Assembly: GCF_024228315.1 (NCBI RefSeq)
Contig: NZ_CP100454.1
Span: 744,001-808,000 of the forward strand
Direction: 5' to 3'
DNA: 64,000 nt
DNA from: Halomarina pelagica
GTDB lineage: Archaea; Halobacteriota; Halobacteria; Halobacteriales; Haloarculaceae
Position 1 is the first letter of the stretch. Each line of letters begins with the position of its first letter. A program made the position numbers and the translations under genes. Below the pieces are notes generated by a model, which made no database searches, was not told the origin of the DNA, and worked only from the letters and a program-made list of their open reading frames with translations. Below, one piece after another: positions 7,911 to 15,542 of the stretch.

Positions 7911-7994
7911 ACACGGACCCGCCTCGGCGCTGGTGGCCCCTTCGCCAGCGGCGGGTGCCGACTCGTTCTCGTGCGACCGCGACCGGGCCGTTAG
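7908..7994 (+). CDS. Putative Arg-rich leader peptide (28 aa) upstream of argG
   Basis: Frame starting MTRTRLGAGG and ending RPRPGR, with 6 Arg in 28 residues; three of the six codons are CGA and four lie in the last eleven codons. It begins at the predicted leaderless transcription start (TATA-like box 7875-7885) and ends 75 bases before argG. The stop codon TAG (7992-7994) overlaps the small hairpin GGGCC (7985-7989) / GGCCC (7994-7998). An upstream GGCCC at 7935-7939 could pair with the same GGGCC instead, so two exclusive structures are possible. This is the layout of an amino-acid attenuator; its function here is inference. Confidence 0.5.
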   Translation: MTRTRLGAGGPFASGGCRLVLVRPRPGR

Positions 7995-8069
7995 GCCCTA
8001 CTCTACTCACCCCCACCGTCCCGGTCCGCACCGCTTTCGAACACGACACACGCACGAGATTCAACCACG

Positions 8070-9311
8070 ATGACACAGAAGACGGTCGCGCTCGCCTTCT
8101 CCGGCGGGCTCGACACCACGGTCTGCGTACCGCTGCTGAAAGAGGAGTACGGCTACGACGACGTGATCGGCGTCACGGTCGACGTCGGCCAACCCGAAGA
8201 GGAGTTCGACGAAGCCGAGGAGACGGCCGAGGCGCTCGACCTGGAGCACTACGTCGTCGACGCGACGGCGGCGTTCGCCGACCTCTGTCTCCGCTCGGTC
8301 CGCGCCAACGCCGACTACCAGGGCTACCCCCTCGGGACGGCCCTCGCGCGCCCGGTCATCGCCGAGGCGATCCTGGAGGTCGCGGAGGAGCAGGGCTGCG
8401 ACGCCGTCGCCCACGGCTGCACGGGGAAGGGCAACGACCAGCTCCGCTTCGAGGCGGTCTGGCGCGACTCCGACCTGGAGGTGATCGCGCCGGTGCGCGA
8501 ACTCGGCCTCACCCGCGAGTGGGAGATCGAGTACGCCGCCGGGAAGGACCTGCCCGTCGAGGGCGGCAACGAGGGCGCGTGGAGCATCGACACGAACCTC
8601 TGGAGTCGCTCGGTCGAGGGCGACGACCTGGAAGATCCGAGTTACGTCCCGCCGGAGGACATCTACGAGTGGACCGAGACGCCCGGGAGCGCCGACCCCG
8701 AACTCGTCGAGATCGGGTTCGAGGACGGCTACGCGCGCTCGCTGAACGGCGAGGAACTCGACTCGGTGGCCCTCATCGAGCAGCTCAACGACCTTGCCGG
8801 CGCGCACGGCGTCGGCCGCACCGACCTGATGGAAGATCGCATGCTCGGGCTGAAGGTGCGCGAGAACTACGAGCACCCGGCGGCAACGGCCCTGCTGACC
8901 GCCCACGAGGCGCTCGAGGGGCTCGTCCTGACGCAGGAGGAGCGCGCGTTCAAGGAGCGGGTGGACCAGGAGTGGGGCGAGAAGGCCTACCAGGGGTTGC
9001 TCGCCGCGCCGCTCGTGACCGCCCTCGACGGGTTCGTCGACGCGACCCAGAAGCGCGTGACGGGCACCGTCACCCTGAAGCTGGAGGGCGGGCAGTGTCG
9101 CGCCGTCGCCCGCGAGAGCGACTACGCGGTCTACTCCGAGTCGGCGGCCTCGTTCAACACCGAGACGGTCGACGGCATCGCGCAGGCCGACGCGACGGGC
9201 GTGGCGAAGTACCACGGCTTCCAGGCTCGCCTCGCCAACTCCATCCTGGAGGGGACGGCCGTCGAGGGTGCCGAGGAGGCGCTGCTGACCGACGGCGGCG
9301 ACGGGGACTGA
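8070..9311 (+). CDS. argG: Argininosuccinate synthase
   Basis: Condenses citrulline and aspartate with ATP to argininosuccinate, the penultimate step of arginine synthesis, in the cytosol. It has 413 residues. The ATP-pyrophosphatase loop is AFSGGLDTTV near residues 9-18. GCTGKGNDQLRFE and the SYVPPEDIYEWTETP segment are typical. It starts at ATG 8070 after a 75-base gap from the Arg-rich leader frame. argH follows after 4 bases, so the two are surely cotranscribed. Regulation by arginine supply through the leader is likely but unproven. Confidence 0.96.
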   Translation: MTQKTVALAFSGGLDTTVCVPLLKEEYGYDDVIGVTVDVGQPEEEFDEAEETAEALDLEHYVVDATAAFADLCLRSVRANADYQGYPLGTALARPVIAEAILEVAEEQGCDAVAHGCTGKGNDQLRFEAVWRDSDLEVIAPVRELGLTREWEIEYAAGKDLPVEGGNEGAWSIDTNLWSRSVEGDDLEDPSYVPPEDIYEWTETPGSADPELVEIGFEDGYARSLNGEELDSVALIEQLNDLAGAHGVGRTDLMEDRMLGLKVRENYEHPAATALLTAHEALEGLVLTQEERAFKERVDQEWGEKAYQGLLAAPLVTALDGFVDATQKRVTGTVTLKLEGGQCRAVARESDYAVYSESAASFNTETVDGIAQADATGVAKYHGFQARLANSILEGTAVEGAEEALLTDGGDGD

Positions 9312-9315
9312 ACCG

Positions 9316-10836
9316 ATGACCGGCGAGGGCGACCAGGACGGGAGCGACGTCGTCCGCCGCGGCCGCTTCAGCGGCGGCCCCGCACGGGGCTTCCTCTCGT
9401 CGCTCGCGGCCGACGAGCGCATCTTCGCCGCCGACCTCGCGGTCGACCGCGCGCACGTCGTCATGCTCGCCGAGCGGGGGATCGTCGGGGACGACGAGGC
9501 CGGGCGGATCCTCACGGCGCTCAACATCGTCGAGGTGAACGGCCATGGGTCGCTCCCCGACGGCGAGGACGTCCACGCGGCCATCGAGACGGCCGTCATC
9601 GACGAGATCGGCCCCGTCGGCGGGAAGATGCACACCGCCCGTTCGCGCAACGACGAGGTGGCCGCGTGCATCCGCCACCGCCTGCGCGAGGACCTGCTCT
9701 CCGCCGTCGAGGCGACGCTCCTCCTGCGCGAGTCGCTCGTCGGGGTGGCCGAGGAGCACGTCGAAACCGTGATGCCCGGCTTCACGCACCTCCAGCCCGC
9801 CCAGCCGACGACCGTCGCCCACTGGGCGCTCTCCTACGAGCAGGCGCTCCGCCGGGACACCGCCCGCCTGCTCGACGCCTACGGGCGGGTGAACCGGTCG
9901 CCGCTCGGCGCGGCGGCGTTCGCGGGGACGACCTTCGACGTCGACCGCGAGCGCACGGCCGACCTCCTCGGCTTCGACGGGGTCATCGAGAACGCGATGG
10001 ACGCCGCCGCGGCCCGCGACTTCCTCGCGGAGTCGGCGGGCGCGCTCGCGGTGCTGGCGACGACCCTCTCCGGGCTGGCGGAGGACCTCGTCCTCTTCGC
10101 GAACAGGGGGTACGTCGACCTCTCGGACGACTACTCCTCGACCTCCTCGATCATGCCCCAGAAGAAGAACCCGGACACGCTCGAACTCGTCCGCGCCTGC
10201 GCGGGGGACGCGAGCGCCGGGCTCACCGGCCTGCTCACGACGCTGAAGGGGCTTCCGCGGGCGTACAACCGCGACCTCCAGCGCGCGACGCCCCACGCCT
10301 GGCGCGCCGTCGACGCCGCGACGGAGGCGACGGAGGTCGCGGCGGGCGCGGTGGCGACCGCGACGTGGCCCGAGGGGACGCTCGCGGCGGCCGCCGGCGA
10401 GGGCTTCTCGACGGCGACGGGCGTCGCCGACCTGCTCGCCCGGCACGGCCTGCCCTTCCGGACGGCCCACGAGATGGTGGCCGTCGCGGCGGAGCGCGCC
10501 GCGGAACGGACGGGCGGAGCCGCCGGGAGTCGCGCGGCGCAACGTGCCGGGGAGCGGGGTGCCGACGTCGCCGCCGTCGAGGCCGCCGCGGAGGAGGTGC
10601 TCGGCGAACCGCTCTCGACCTACGTCGATCCCGCCGCCGTCGAGGCGGCGCTCGACCCCGCGCGGAGCGTCGAGAGCCGCGACTCCGTCGGGGGACCCGC
10701 CCCCGAGGCGGTCGCCTCCCAGCTCGACGCCGCCGCGTCGGCGCTCGCGGCGGACGAGTCGACGCTCGCCGACCGTCGCGCGTCGCTCGAGGCGGCCGCG
10801 GACGAACTCGCCGCGGAGGTGTCGTCCTATGTGTGA
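9316..10836 (+). CDS. argH: Argininosuccinate lyase
   Basis: Splits argininosuccinate into arginine and fumarate, the last step of the pathway. It has 506 residues, slightly longer than the 450-470 of most bacteria, mainly from Ala/Gly-rich stretches near the C-terminus (about 395-420 and 450-480), common in halophiles. The fumarase/aspartase signature SSIMPQKKNPD is at about 278-288, and the N-terminal GRFSGGPARGF and KMHTARSRND are family motifs. The start is ATG 9316, 4 bases after the argG stop. A 255-base gap with a palindrome separates it from lysW. Confidence 0.95.
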   Translation: MTGEGDQDGSDVVRRGRFSGGPARGFLSSLAADERIFAADLAVDRAHVVMLAERGIVGDDEAGRILTALNIVEVNGHGSLPDGEDVHAAIETAVIDEIGPVGGKMHTARSRNDEVAACIRHRLREDLLSAVEATLLLRESLVGVAEEHVETVMPGFTHLQPAQPTTVAHWALSYEQALRRDTARLLDAYGRVNRSPLGAAAFAGTTFDVDRERTADLLGFDGVIENAMDAAAARDFLAESAGALAVLATTLSGLAEDLVLFANRGYVDLSDDYSSTSSIMPQKKNPDTLELVRACAGDASAGLTGLLTTLKGLPRAYNRDLQRATPHAWRAVDAATEATEVAAGAVATATWPEGTLAAAAGEGFSTATGVADLLARHGLPFRTAHEMVAVAAERAAERTGGAAGSRAAQRAGERGADVAAVEAAAEEVLGEPLSTYVDPAAVEAALDPARSVESRDSVGGPAPEAVASQLDAAASALAADESTLADRRASLEAAADELAAEVSSYV

Positions 10837-10968
10837 GCCGACGCTCCCGCCAGCGCGACCGCCGCACCGGGGGCGGTCGCTCCCGGCGCGACGCCCGGCA
10901 CCACCGCTCCCGGCACCGCGACCGCGACCGGTGCCGCCGTCCCCTCGGGGACGAGCACACACATACAA

Positions 10969-10987
10969 TTTGCGGAACTTCCGCAAA
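10969..10987. promoter_or_regulatory. Perfect palindrome upstream of lysW
   Basis: TTTGCGGAA-C-TTCCGCAAA is a perfect 9+9 palindrome in the argH-lysW gap, about 105 bases before the lysW start codon. No U-rich tract follows, so it is more likely a protein-binding site than a terminator. In Sulfolobus an Lrp-type regulator (LysM) acts upstream of lysW; whether a similar protein binds here is a guess. Confidence 0.5.
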
Positions 10988-11091
10988 CGCGTCAAACTCG
11001 CCTGAAACGCGCGTAGAGGGGTCTGCGACTATGTAAATTTTATGATAAGTTCGACGGATTTAAGTATCCCTGCGTGGGAGAGGGAAGTACA

Positions 11092-11256
11092 ATGGCAAGC
11101 TGTCCCGAGTGCGGGTCCGACGTGACCCTGTACGACGACATCGAAGTGGGAGAGATCATCGACTGCGACACCTGCGGTGCGGAACTCGAGGTCATCGAGG
11201 TCGACCCCGTGACGCTCGAGACCGCGCCCGAACTCGAAGAAGACTGGGGGGAGTGA
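11092..11256 (+). CDS. lysW: Amino-group carrier protein LysW/ArgW
   Basis: A 54-residue acidic carrier protein. The alpha-amino group of glutamate (and, in lysine-making relatives, aminoadipate) is attached to its C-terminal Glu, protecting and carrying intermediates of ornithine synthesis. It has a zinc ribbon with C4, C7, C25 and C28, and the hallmark C-terminus EEDWGE. ATG 11092 gives MASCPECGS; a TTTAAGTA box at about 11059-11066 lies near 28 bases upstream, so this starts its own near-leaderless transcript. argX follows after 55 bases. The presence of lysW and argX shows the LysW route rather than N-acetylation. Confidence 0.95.
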   Translation: MASCPECGSDVTLYDDIEVGEIIDCDTCGAELEVIEVDPVTLETAPELEEDWGE

Positions 11257-11311
11257 GGATGCGGAGGGTCGGCGCGGACGCGAACGGGCGGGCGGGCGTG
11301 GGGGTGGGTCG

Positions 11312-12178
11312 ATGAGGATCGGCGTGCTCTACTCCCGGATCCGGCGGGACGAGAAGCTCCTGCTCAACGAACTCCGCGAGCGCGACCACGAGGTCGAGAA
11401 GGTGGACGTGCGTTCCCAGCGCTTCGGCCTGCGCGAGCCGCCGGCGTCGCTCGCGGACTGCGATCTCGTCCTCGACCGGTGTCTCGCCACCAGCCGCAGC
11501 ATCTACGCGACGCAGTTCGTCGAGAGTTACGGGATCCCGGTGGTGAACGCCCCGGAGACGGCGACGATCTGCGCCGACAAGGTGCGTACCAGTCTCGCGC
11601 TCGCCGACGCGGGCGTTCCGACCCCCGAGACGGAAGTCGCGTTCACCGCCGACGCGGCGCTCGAGACCATCGAGTCGTTCGGCTACCCCTGCGTCCTCAA
11701 GCCCGTCGTCGGGTCGTGGGGTCGGCTGATGGCGAAGATCGACTCCCGGAGCGCGGCCGAGGCGATCCTCGAACACAAGGAGACGCTCGGCCACTACGAA
11801 CACAAGGTGTTCTACGTCCAGGAGTTCGTCGAGAAGCCCGACCGCGACCTCCGCGTGCTGGCCGTCGACGGCGAGCCGATCGCCGGGATGGCCCGCTCCT
11901 CCGACCACTGGCTGACCAACGCCGCGAAGGGTGCGACGACCGAGACGTTCGCGGTCGACGACGAGGTCCGCGACCTCGTCGCCCGCGCGAGCGAGGCCGT
12001 CGGCGGCGGCCTTCTCGGGGTGGACCTGATGGAGACCGCCTCGGGCTATACGATCCACGAGGTGAACCACACCGTCGAGTTCAAGGCGCTCACCGAGGCC
12101 ACCGACGTGGACGTGCCCGCCCGCGTCGCCGACTGGCTGGAGTCGAAGGCCGCGCGGGCGGCGGAGGTGTCCGCGTGA
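11312..12178 (+). CDS. argX: Glutamate--LysW ligase ArgX (ATP-grasp)
   Basis: ATP-grasp enzyme of the LysX/RimK family that joins glutamate to the C-terminal Glu of LysW. It has 288 residues and begins MRIGVLYSRIRRDEK. Family motifs include the VLKPVVGSWGRLMAKI ATP-binding segment, YVQEFVEKPDRDLRV, and IHEVNHTVEFK near the C-terminus. ATG 11312 is preceded by GTGGGTCG. Its stop overlaps the argC GTG by four bases (GTGA), implying translational coupling. Specificity for glutamate over aminoadipate is inferred from the gene company; only arginine genes are present. Confidence 0.93.
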   Translation: MRIGVLYSRIRRDEKLLLNELRERDHEVEKVDVRSQRFGLREPPASLADCDLVLDRCLATSRSIYATQFVESYGIPVVNAPETATICADKVRTSLALADAGVPTPETEVAFTADAALETIESFGYPCVLKPVVGSWGRLMAKIDSRSAAEAILEHKETLGHYEHKVFYVQEFVEKPDRDLRVLAVDGEPIAGMARSSDHWLTNAAKGATTETFAVDDEVRDLVARASEAVGGGLLGVDLMETASGYTIHEVNHTVEFKALTEATDVDVPARVADWLESKAARAAEVSA

Positions 12179-13272
12179 GCCGAACGACCGCGGCGGTCGT
12201 CGGCGCGTCCGGCTTCACCGGCGGGGAACTCCTCCGCCTGCTCGCCGGCCACCCCGAGTTCGAGGTGGTCCAGGCGACCAGCCGGAAGTACACCCGGAAG
12301 ACGATGGGTTACGCCCACCCGAACCTCCGGGAACTCGACCTGCGCTTCACCGACCCCGAGGACCTCGAGTCGGTGGACGTGCTGTTCGCGGCGACGCCCC
12401 ACGGCGTCTCGATGCAGCACGTGGACGCCTTTCGCGACGCCGCGGACACCGTGGTCGACCTGTCCGCGGACTTCCGCCTGCCCAGCGCCGACCTCTACGA
12501 CGAGTGGTACGACGGCCACGAGCGCCCCGAGCTGCTGGCGGAGGCGACCTACGCGCTCCCCGAGCTGAACCGCGAGGCGCTGCCCGGCGCGGACCTCATC
12601 GCCGCCGGGGGGTGTAACGCGACGGCGACCGTCCTCGGACTGCTCCCGCTCGTCGAGGCGGGGATGATCGACGGCGCGGTGCGCACCACCGCGAAGCGGT
12701 CGAGCGGGGAGGGGAGCGACCCGCGAGGCGGCGACCAGCGGATCGTCGTGGACGTGAAGGTCGGCTCCTCGGAGGGCGGCGCGGGCGGCGGCGAGGCCTC
12801 CAGCCACGCCGAGCGCTCGGGCGTCGTCCGCCCCTACGCGCCGACGGGCCACCGCCACGAGGCGGAGATCGAGGCGTACCTCGGCACGCGCGTGGCCTTC
12901 ACCGTCCACGCGGTGGACATGGTGCGCGGCGCGAGCGCGACCTGCCACGTCTTCCCGGACGACCCCGTCACCAAGGGCGACCTCTGGGGGGCGTACCGCG
13001 AGACCTACGAGGACGAGCCGTTCGTCCGGACGGTCGCCGGCGGCGGCGGGGTCTACCGCTACCCCGAGCCGAAGGCGGTCGCCGGAACCAACGTCGCCGA
13101 GGTGGGCTTCGAACTCGACCCGCGCAACGGTCGCGTGGTCGTCTTCTCGGCGATCGACAACATGATGAAGGGCTCCGCGGGGCAGGCCGTCCACGCGGCG
13201 AACGTCGCCCTCGGGTTCGAGGAGACCGCCGGACTGGAGTTCGCGGGGCTGCATCCCGTGGGGGCACCCTAG
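12175..13272 (+). CDS. argC: LysW-glutamyl-phosphate reductase ArgC
   Basis: NADPH-dependent reductase converting the LysW-linked gamma-glutamyl phosphate to the semialdehyde. It has 365 residues. The Rossmann motif GASGFTGGELL is at 10-20 and the catalytic Cys is C147 in AAGGCNAT. The start is GTG 12175, overlapping argX by 4 bases; the conserved N-terminus (SRTTAAVVGASG) supports it. Oddity: residues about 175-188 (RSSGEGSDPRGGDQ) look like a small hydrophilic insert before the conserved VVDVKVGSSEGG. A 254-base gap with a palindromic repeat separates it from argB. Confidence 0.93.
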   Translation: MSRTTAAVVGASGFTGGELLRLLAGHPEFEVVQATSRKYTRKTMGYAHPNLRELDLRFTDPEDLESVDVLFAATPHGVSMQHVDAFRDAADTVVDLSADFRLPSADLYDEWYDGHERPELLAEATYALPELNREALPGADLIAAGGCNATATVLGLLPLVEAGMIDGAVRTTAKRSSGEGSDPRGGDQRIVVDVKVGSSEGGAGGGEASSHAERSGVVRPYAPTGHRHEAEIEAYLGTRVAFTVHAVDMVRGASATCHVFPDDPVTKGDLWGAYRETYEDEPFVRTVAGGGGVYRYPEPKAVAGTNVAEVGFELDPRNGRVVVFSAIDNMMKGSAGQAVHAANVALGFEETAGLEFAGLHPVGAP

Positions 13273-13372
13273 ATGGACGTGATACTCCCCTCTCGTCAGT
13301 GCGGGTTATCGGGGATCGCGACGGAGACGGGAACCGCGACAGGAACGGAAACCACGACGGAGACTGTAACTC

Positions 13373-13489
13373 GGAAGCCCCCACGCGCTGGACTCGCGCA
13401 GACCACGCTGCGCTCCTCGCTCACTCCGTTCGCTTCGGTGCTTGCGGGTCCGTGCTTCGTCCAGCGCGCGGCCCCTTCCATTCCCGCCC
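13373..13489 (-). repeat. Intergenic palindromic repeat (second family), copy 1, inside the arg operon
   Basis: Lies in the argC-argB gap. Ends are GGAAGCCCCC (13373) and GGCCCCTTCCATTCCC. Inverted arms CGCGCTGGAC (13384-13393) and GTCCAGCGCG (13459-13468) are perfect. The interior holds CTTGCGG and GCGCTCCTCGCTCAC motifs. Read on the opposite strand it resembles the element at 39946-40050. It contains no gene. Sequences of this general form are common between haloarchaeal genes, but I cannot name the family. Confidence 0.6.
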
Positions 13490-13526
13490 TACGTGGCGGA
13501 TCGACCGATCGTCGGAGGTGGCTCGC

Positions 13527-14357
13527 GTGACGGTCGTCGTCAAGATCGGCGGCGCGCGCGCCGTCGATCCGAAGGGCGCGCTCGCCGACATCGCCTCGCT
13601 CGCGGCGGAGGGCGAGCGCGTCGTCGTCGTCCACGGCGGTTCGACGGCGGTGGACGACACGCTCGAGGCGATGGGCGAGGAACCGGAGTACGTCGAGACG
13701 CCCGCCGGGGTCGTCGGGCGGTTCACCGACGAGCGCACGATGGAGGTGTTCTCGATGGTGCTGCCCGGGAAGCTGAACACCGACCTCGTCGTCGGCCTGC
13801 AGAACGCGGGCGCGGACGCGGTCGGCCTCTCGGGCGTCGACGGCGGCCTCCTCACCGGCCCGCGCAAGGGGGCGATCCGCGTCGTCGAGGACGGCCGGAA
13901 GAAGATCCGCCGCGGGGACCACTCCGGGCGCATCGCGGAGGTGAACGGCGACCTGCTGGAGACGCTGCTCGACGGCGGGTACACGCCCGTCGTCACCGTC
14001 CCCATGCTGGCGAAGGACGGAGAGGAGTGGCTCGCGGTCAACTCCGACGCCGACCGCGCGGCGGCCGCGATCGCGGGCGCGCTCGGCGCGGACCTCGTCC
14101 TCCTGACGGACGTGCCGGGCGTCCTCGCCGACGTGGACGACCCCGACTCGGTCATCGAGCGCGTGGACTCGCCCGCGGCCTACGAGCGCCTCGACGAGGC
14201 CGCTGAGGGGTTCATGACGCGGAAGGTGATGGCCGCGACCGAGGCGCTCGAGGGCGGCGCGAGCAGCGTCGTCGTCGCCAGCGCGAACGCCGACGCGCCC
14301 GTCTCCGCCGCGCTCTCCGGGACGGGCACCACGATCACGCCGGAGGCTCTGACATGA
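13527..14357 (+). CDS. argB: LysW-glutamate kinase ArgB
   Basis: Amino-acid kinase that phosphorylates the gamma-carboxylate of LysW-bound glutamate. It has 276 residues. Motifs are VVVKIGGARAVDPKG at the N-terminus, VVVHGGSTAVDD for the substrate/ATP site, and VLLTDVPGVL. An upstream extension is in frame, but the GGAGGTG ribosome site at 13514-13520 lies six bases before GTG 13527, which fixes the start (MTVVVKIGG). argD overlaps its stop by 4 bases (ATGA). The repeat in front leaves open whether argB is transcribed by readthrough from lysW. Confidence 0.93.
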   Translation: MTVVVKIGGARAVDPKGALADIASLAAEGERVVVVHGGSTAVDDTLEAMGEEPEYVETPAGVVGRFTDERTMEVFSMVLPGKLNTDLVVGLQNAGADAVGLSGVDGGLLTGPRKGAIRVVEDGRKKIRRGDHSGRIAEVNGDLLETLLDGGYTPVVTVPMLAKDGEEWLAVNSDADRAAAAIAGALGADLVLLTDVPGVLADVDDPDSVIERVDSPAAYERLDEAAEGFMTRKVMAATEALEGGASSVVVASANADAPVSAALSGTGTTITPEALT

Positions 14358-15481
14358 CCGGATTCGTCTTCTCCGAGAAACCCATTCGCATCGCTCGCGG
14401 CGCGGGGCCCCACCTCTACGACGGGTCGGGCACGCGCTACCTCGACTTCGGCGCGTCCTACGCCGTGACGCCGACCGGCCACTGCCACCCGGACGTGGTG
14501 TCGGCCGCGACGGACCAGCTCGAGCGGCTGCTGTACGTCCAGGGGTCGTACCCGGTGGACGTGCGCGACGAGCTGTACGCGCGCCTCGCCGACTGCGCGC
14601 CGGGCGACCTCGATTACGCGTGGCTCTGCAACTCCGGCACCGAGGCCAACGAGGCGGCGCTGAAGTTCGCCCGCCACGCGACCGGCCGCTCGAAGATCGT
14701 CGCGACCACGGGGAGCTTCCACGGGCGCACGATGGGGTCGCTCGCCGCGACGTGGAAGGGGAAGTACAAGGCCGGATTCGAACCGCTCGCGGGCGACTTC
14801 GAGTTCGTCGAGTACGGCGACGCGGCGGCGGTGGCGGACGCGGTCGACGACGACACCGCCGCGGTCGTCCTCGAACCCGTCCAGGGCGAGGGCGGCGTCA
14901 ACCCCGCGCCCGACGGCTACCTGCGGGCGGTCCGGGAGGCCTGCGACGACCACGGCGCGGCGATGGTGCTCGACGAGATCCAGACCGGCCTCGGGCGCAC
15001 CGGGACGACGTGGGCCTGCGAGGCGCGCGACGTGGTGCCGGACGTGCTCACGACGGCGAAGGGCCTCGCCAGCGGCCTGCCCGTCGGTGCGACGCTCTGC
15101 CGCGAGTGGATCGCGACGGACGCGGGGGACCACGGCTCGACGTTCAGCGGCGGGCCCGTCGTCTGCGCGGCGGCCGTCGCCACGCTCGACGTGATCGAGG
15201 GCGAGGACCTCGCGGGGAACGCCGCCGCGATGGGCGACTACCTCACGGGCGAACTCGACGCCGCCGTGGGCGACGCCGTGCGCGACATCCGCGGCGAGGG
15301 CCTGATGCTGGGCGTCGAGGTGAAGCGCGGGGCGAACCGCCTGCTGCCGAAGCTGGCGATGGACCACCACGTGCTCGCGCTCCCGGCCGGGAGAACCGTC
15401 CTCCGACTGCTCCCGCCGCTGATCGTCGAGCGCGAGCACTGCGACGCGGTCGTGGACGCGATCGCGGAGGTGGTGGGATGA
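14354..15481 (+). CDS. argD: LysW-ornithine aminotransferase ArgD
   Basis: PLP-dependent class III aminotransferase that converts the LysW-linked semialdehyde to LysW-ornithine using glutamate. It has 375 residues, normal for ArgD/LysJ. The PLP lysine is K236 in LTTAKGLASG; other motifs are LCNSGTEANEAALKFAR, GSFHGRTMGSL and LDEIQTGLGRTG. The start is ATG 14354, overlapping the argB stop. argE begins 61 bases after its stop. The final Gly codon is followed directly by TGA. Confidence 0.94.
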   Translation: MTGFVFSEKPIRIARGAGPHLYDGSGTRYLDFGASYAVTPTGHCHPDVVSAATDQLERLLYVQGSYPVDVRDELYARLADCAPGDLDYAWLCNSGTEANEAALKFARHATGRSKIVATTGSFHGRTMGSLAATWKGKYKAGFEPLAGDFEFVEYGDAAAVADAVDDDTAAVVLEPVQGEGGVNPAPDGYLRAVREACDDHGAAMVLDEIQTGLGRTGTTWACEARDVVPDVLTTAKGLASGLPVGATLCREWIATDAGDHGSTFSGGPVVCAAAVATLDVIEGEDLAGNAAAMGDYLTGELDAAVGDAVRDIRGEGLMLGVEVKRGANRLLPKLAMDHHVLALPAGRTVLRLLPPLIVEREHCDAVVDAIAEVVG

Positions 15482-15542
15482 GGACGAACCCGTCGGTAGC
15501 GACGGACTCGCCCGCCCCCGTTCGCCGCCGGAGGTGGTTCGC

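Noticed and set aside
12968-13384. Arg/Pro-rich frames on the minus strand over argC
   Set aside because: Shadow of argC; composition typical of a reversed haloarchaeal gene.
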